From Populus alba (taxonomy: Eukaryota; Streptophyta; Magnoliopsida; Malpighiales; Salicaceae): a DNA stretch of 64,000 nucleotides. Both the position numbers and the translations under genes were made by a program. The DNA lies in contig NC_133293.1 in NCBI RefSeq assembly GCF_005239225.2, positions 15,468,333 to 15,532,332 on the forward strand. Reading direction: 5' to 3'. Under the pieces are notes generated by a model, which saw only the letters and a list, made by a program, of their open reading frames with translations, did no database searches and was not told the DNA's origin. Shown in pieces: positions 63,218 through 64,000 of this stretch (its first letter is position 1; each line of letters opens with the position of its first letter).

Positions 63218-64000
63218 TGATAAGAGAAGAGAGTAGAAGGACGAACGGCGCGTCAGTTACCGGTCGGTGAAAAACTAGCTGAAACAGTTCAAAATTTCAC
63301 GAATTACAGAGAGAGCGATAGAGAAAATAAGTTGCGTTGGCTGGGTACGGACGACGACGTCAGTTAAATGTCGTTTATCACGGAGTAAATTAATTATTTG
63401 TTCCCGGGTTTTGAACGTATTTATAACTTAGTTCTTTATGTTTGAAAACCTATATCTTAATCCTTTAACTTTTCTCTACACTTGTCTTCTATTCTTGTAA
63501 CATCTTGGTTTTTCTCTAAATCCTAATACTTATTTTTTACTTCAATAAATTACATTTTCAAATTTCACATTTTAGATTTGAAGAAAGCCCAACGTTTTTT
63601 TTTTTTTTTTAATAAAACAAGCGTCAACAATTATCAAGGTATTAGCTTATTTTTAAAACACAATCAAGGACTAAATTATAACTTTATCAATACAGTAGGT
63701 ACCAAACAATAATTTAATCCTTAGAAGTGGAAGTCTATGTTTTTTAAAAAATATTTTTTGTTTAAAAATATATTAATTTTTTTTTAAAATTCATATTAAC
63801 ACATTAAAATCATAATAAATACTAACAATTATATTAATTTATTTATTTTTCAAATAAAACACATTAAAATACAGAAGTTATTTCACTCTCAACGACTTAT
63901 GTACTGTAGGAAATATTTATCATACATATTTTTTTAGGTATGAGAGTAATAAAAAAATATTTTTTTATTAAAAATATTTTTTTTAATATTAATTTATCAA
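63218..64000. other. DRM3 upstream region and window edge
   Basis: The DRM3 leader and promoter probably occupy 63218-63400, including an ACGACGACGTCAG segment near 63351. The remainder is AT-rich, with a MITE-like repeat at 63735-63860. No gene. Confidence 0.5.
63735..63860. repeat. MITE-like AT-rich repeat, copy 8 (reverse)
   Basis: Contains TTCATATTAACACATTAAAAT within A/T runs, the reverse-oriented family core. Confidence 0.4.

Overview
The window is ordinary AT-rich nuclear DNA from a flowering plant. It has intron-containing genes, no operons, and long repeat-filled spacers. The gene set, together with many copies of an AT-rich MITE-like repeat whose core reads like TTAATATGTTGATGTCAAA, points to Salicaceae, most likely Populus. 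That placement rests on recognition, not on a search.

Layout. 1-241 (+): last exon of a stress-response A/B-barrel (Dabb) protein, with a 157-bp tandem duplication in its 3' region. 2923-4821 (+): SWC5 (BCNT/CFDP1) subunit of the SWR1 chromatin remodeller, with an internally duplicated exon pair. 6087-8390 (-): mitochondrial dihydrolipoyl dehydrogenase, carrying four small frame-disrupting deletions. 11988-13870 (-): a PP2C protein phosphatase. 14.0-21.5 kb: repeats only, including three consecutive foldback units and a long degenerate repeat block. 21536-25923 (-): GALT1-type beta-1,3-galactosyltransferase, seven coding exons, one GC-AG intron and a cascade of overlapping uORFs. 29313-29651 (-): translation initiation factor eIF1 (SUI1).

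30.6-35.0 kb (-): decayed C-terminal part of a VPS13-like lipid-transfer gene, with an intact SINE flanked by an 11-bp target duplication. 39773-42080 (+): a secreted GH28 polygalacturonase. 44877-48752: a complete, very young, non-coding LTR retrotransposon in minus orientation with a cluster of TGACGTCA palindromes. 49389-50682 (+): LYRM9-like LYR-motif protein. 51.0-53.6 kb (+): a broken partial copy of the polygalacturonase gene, split by a repeat insertion. 54448-54537 (-): a remnant of a VPS13 N-terminal exon. 55616-63054 (-): DRM3, the catalytically dead paralogue of the de novo DNA methyltransferase DRM2, in ten coding exons.

The genes do not form one pathway: they serve chromatin (SWC5, DRM3), mitochondria (LPD, LYRM9), cell wall and glycans (polygalacturonase, GALT1), signalling (PP2C) and translation (eIF1). 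The most informative features are the LPD lesions, the VPS13 and polygalacturonase relics, the young LTR element with its bZIP-type motif cluster, the GALT1 leader, and the SWC5 exon duplication. I saw no convincing new biological system. Exon boundaries were set by hand from splice signals and reading-frame continuity.
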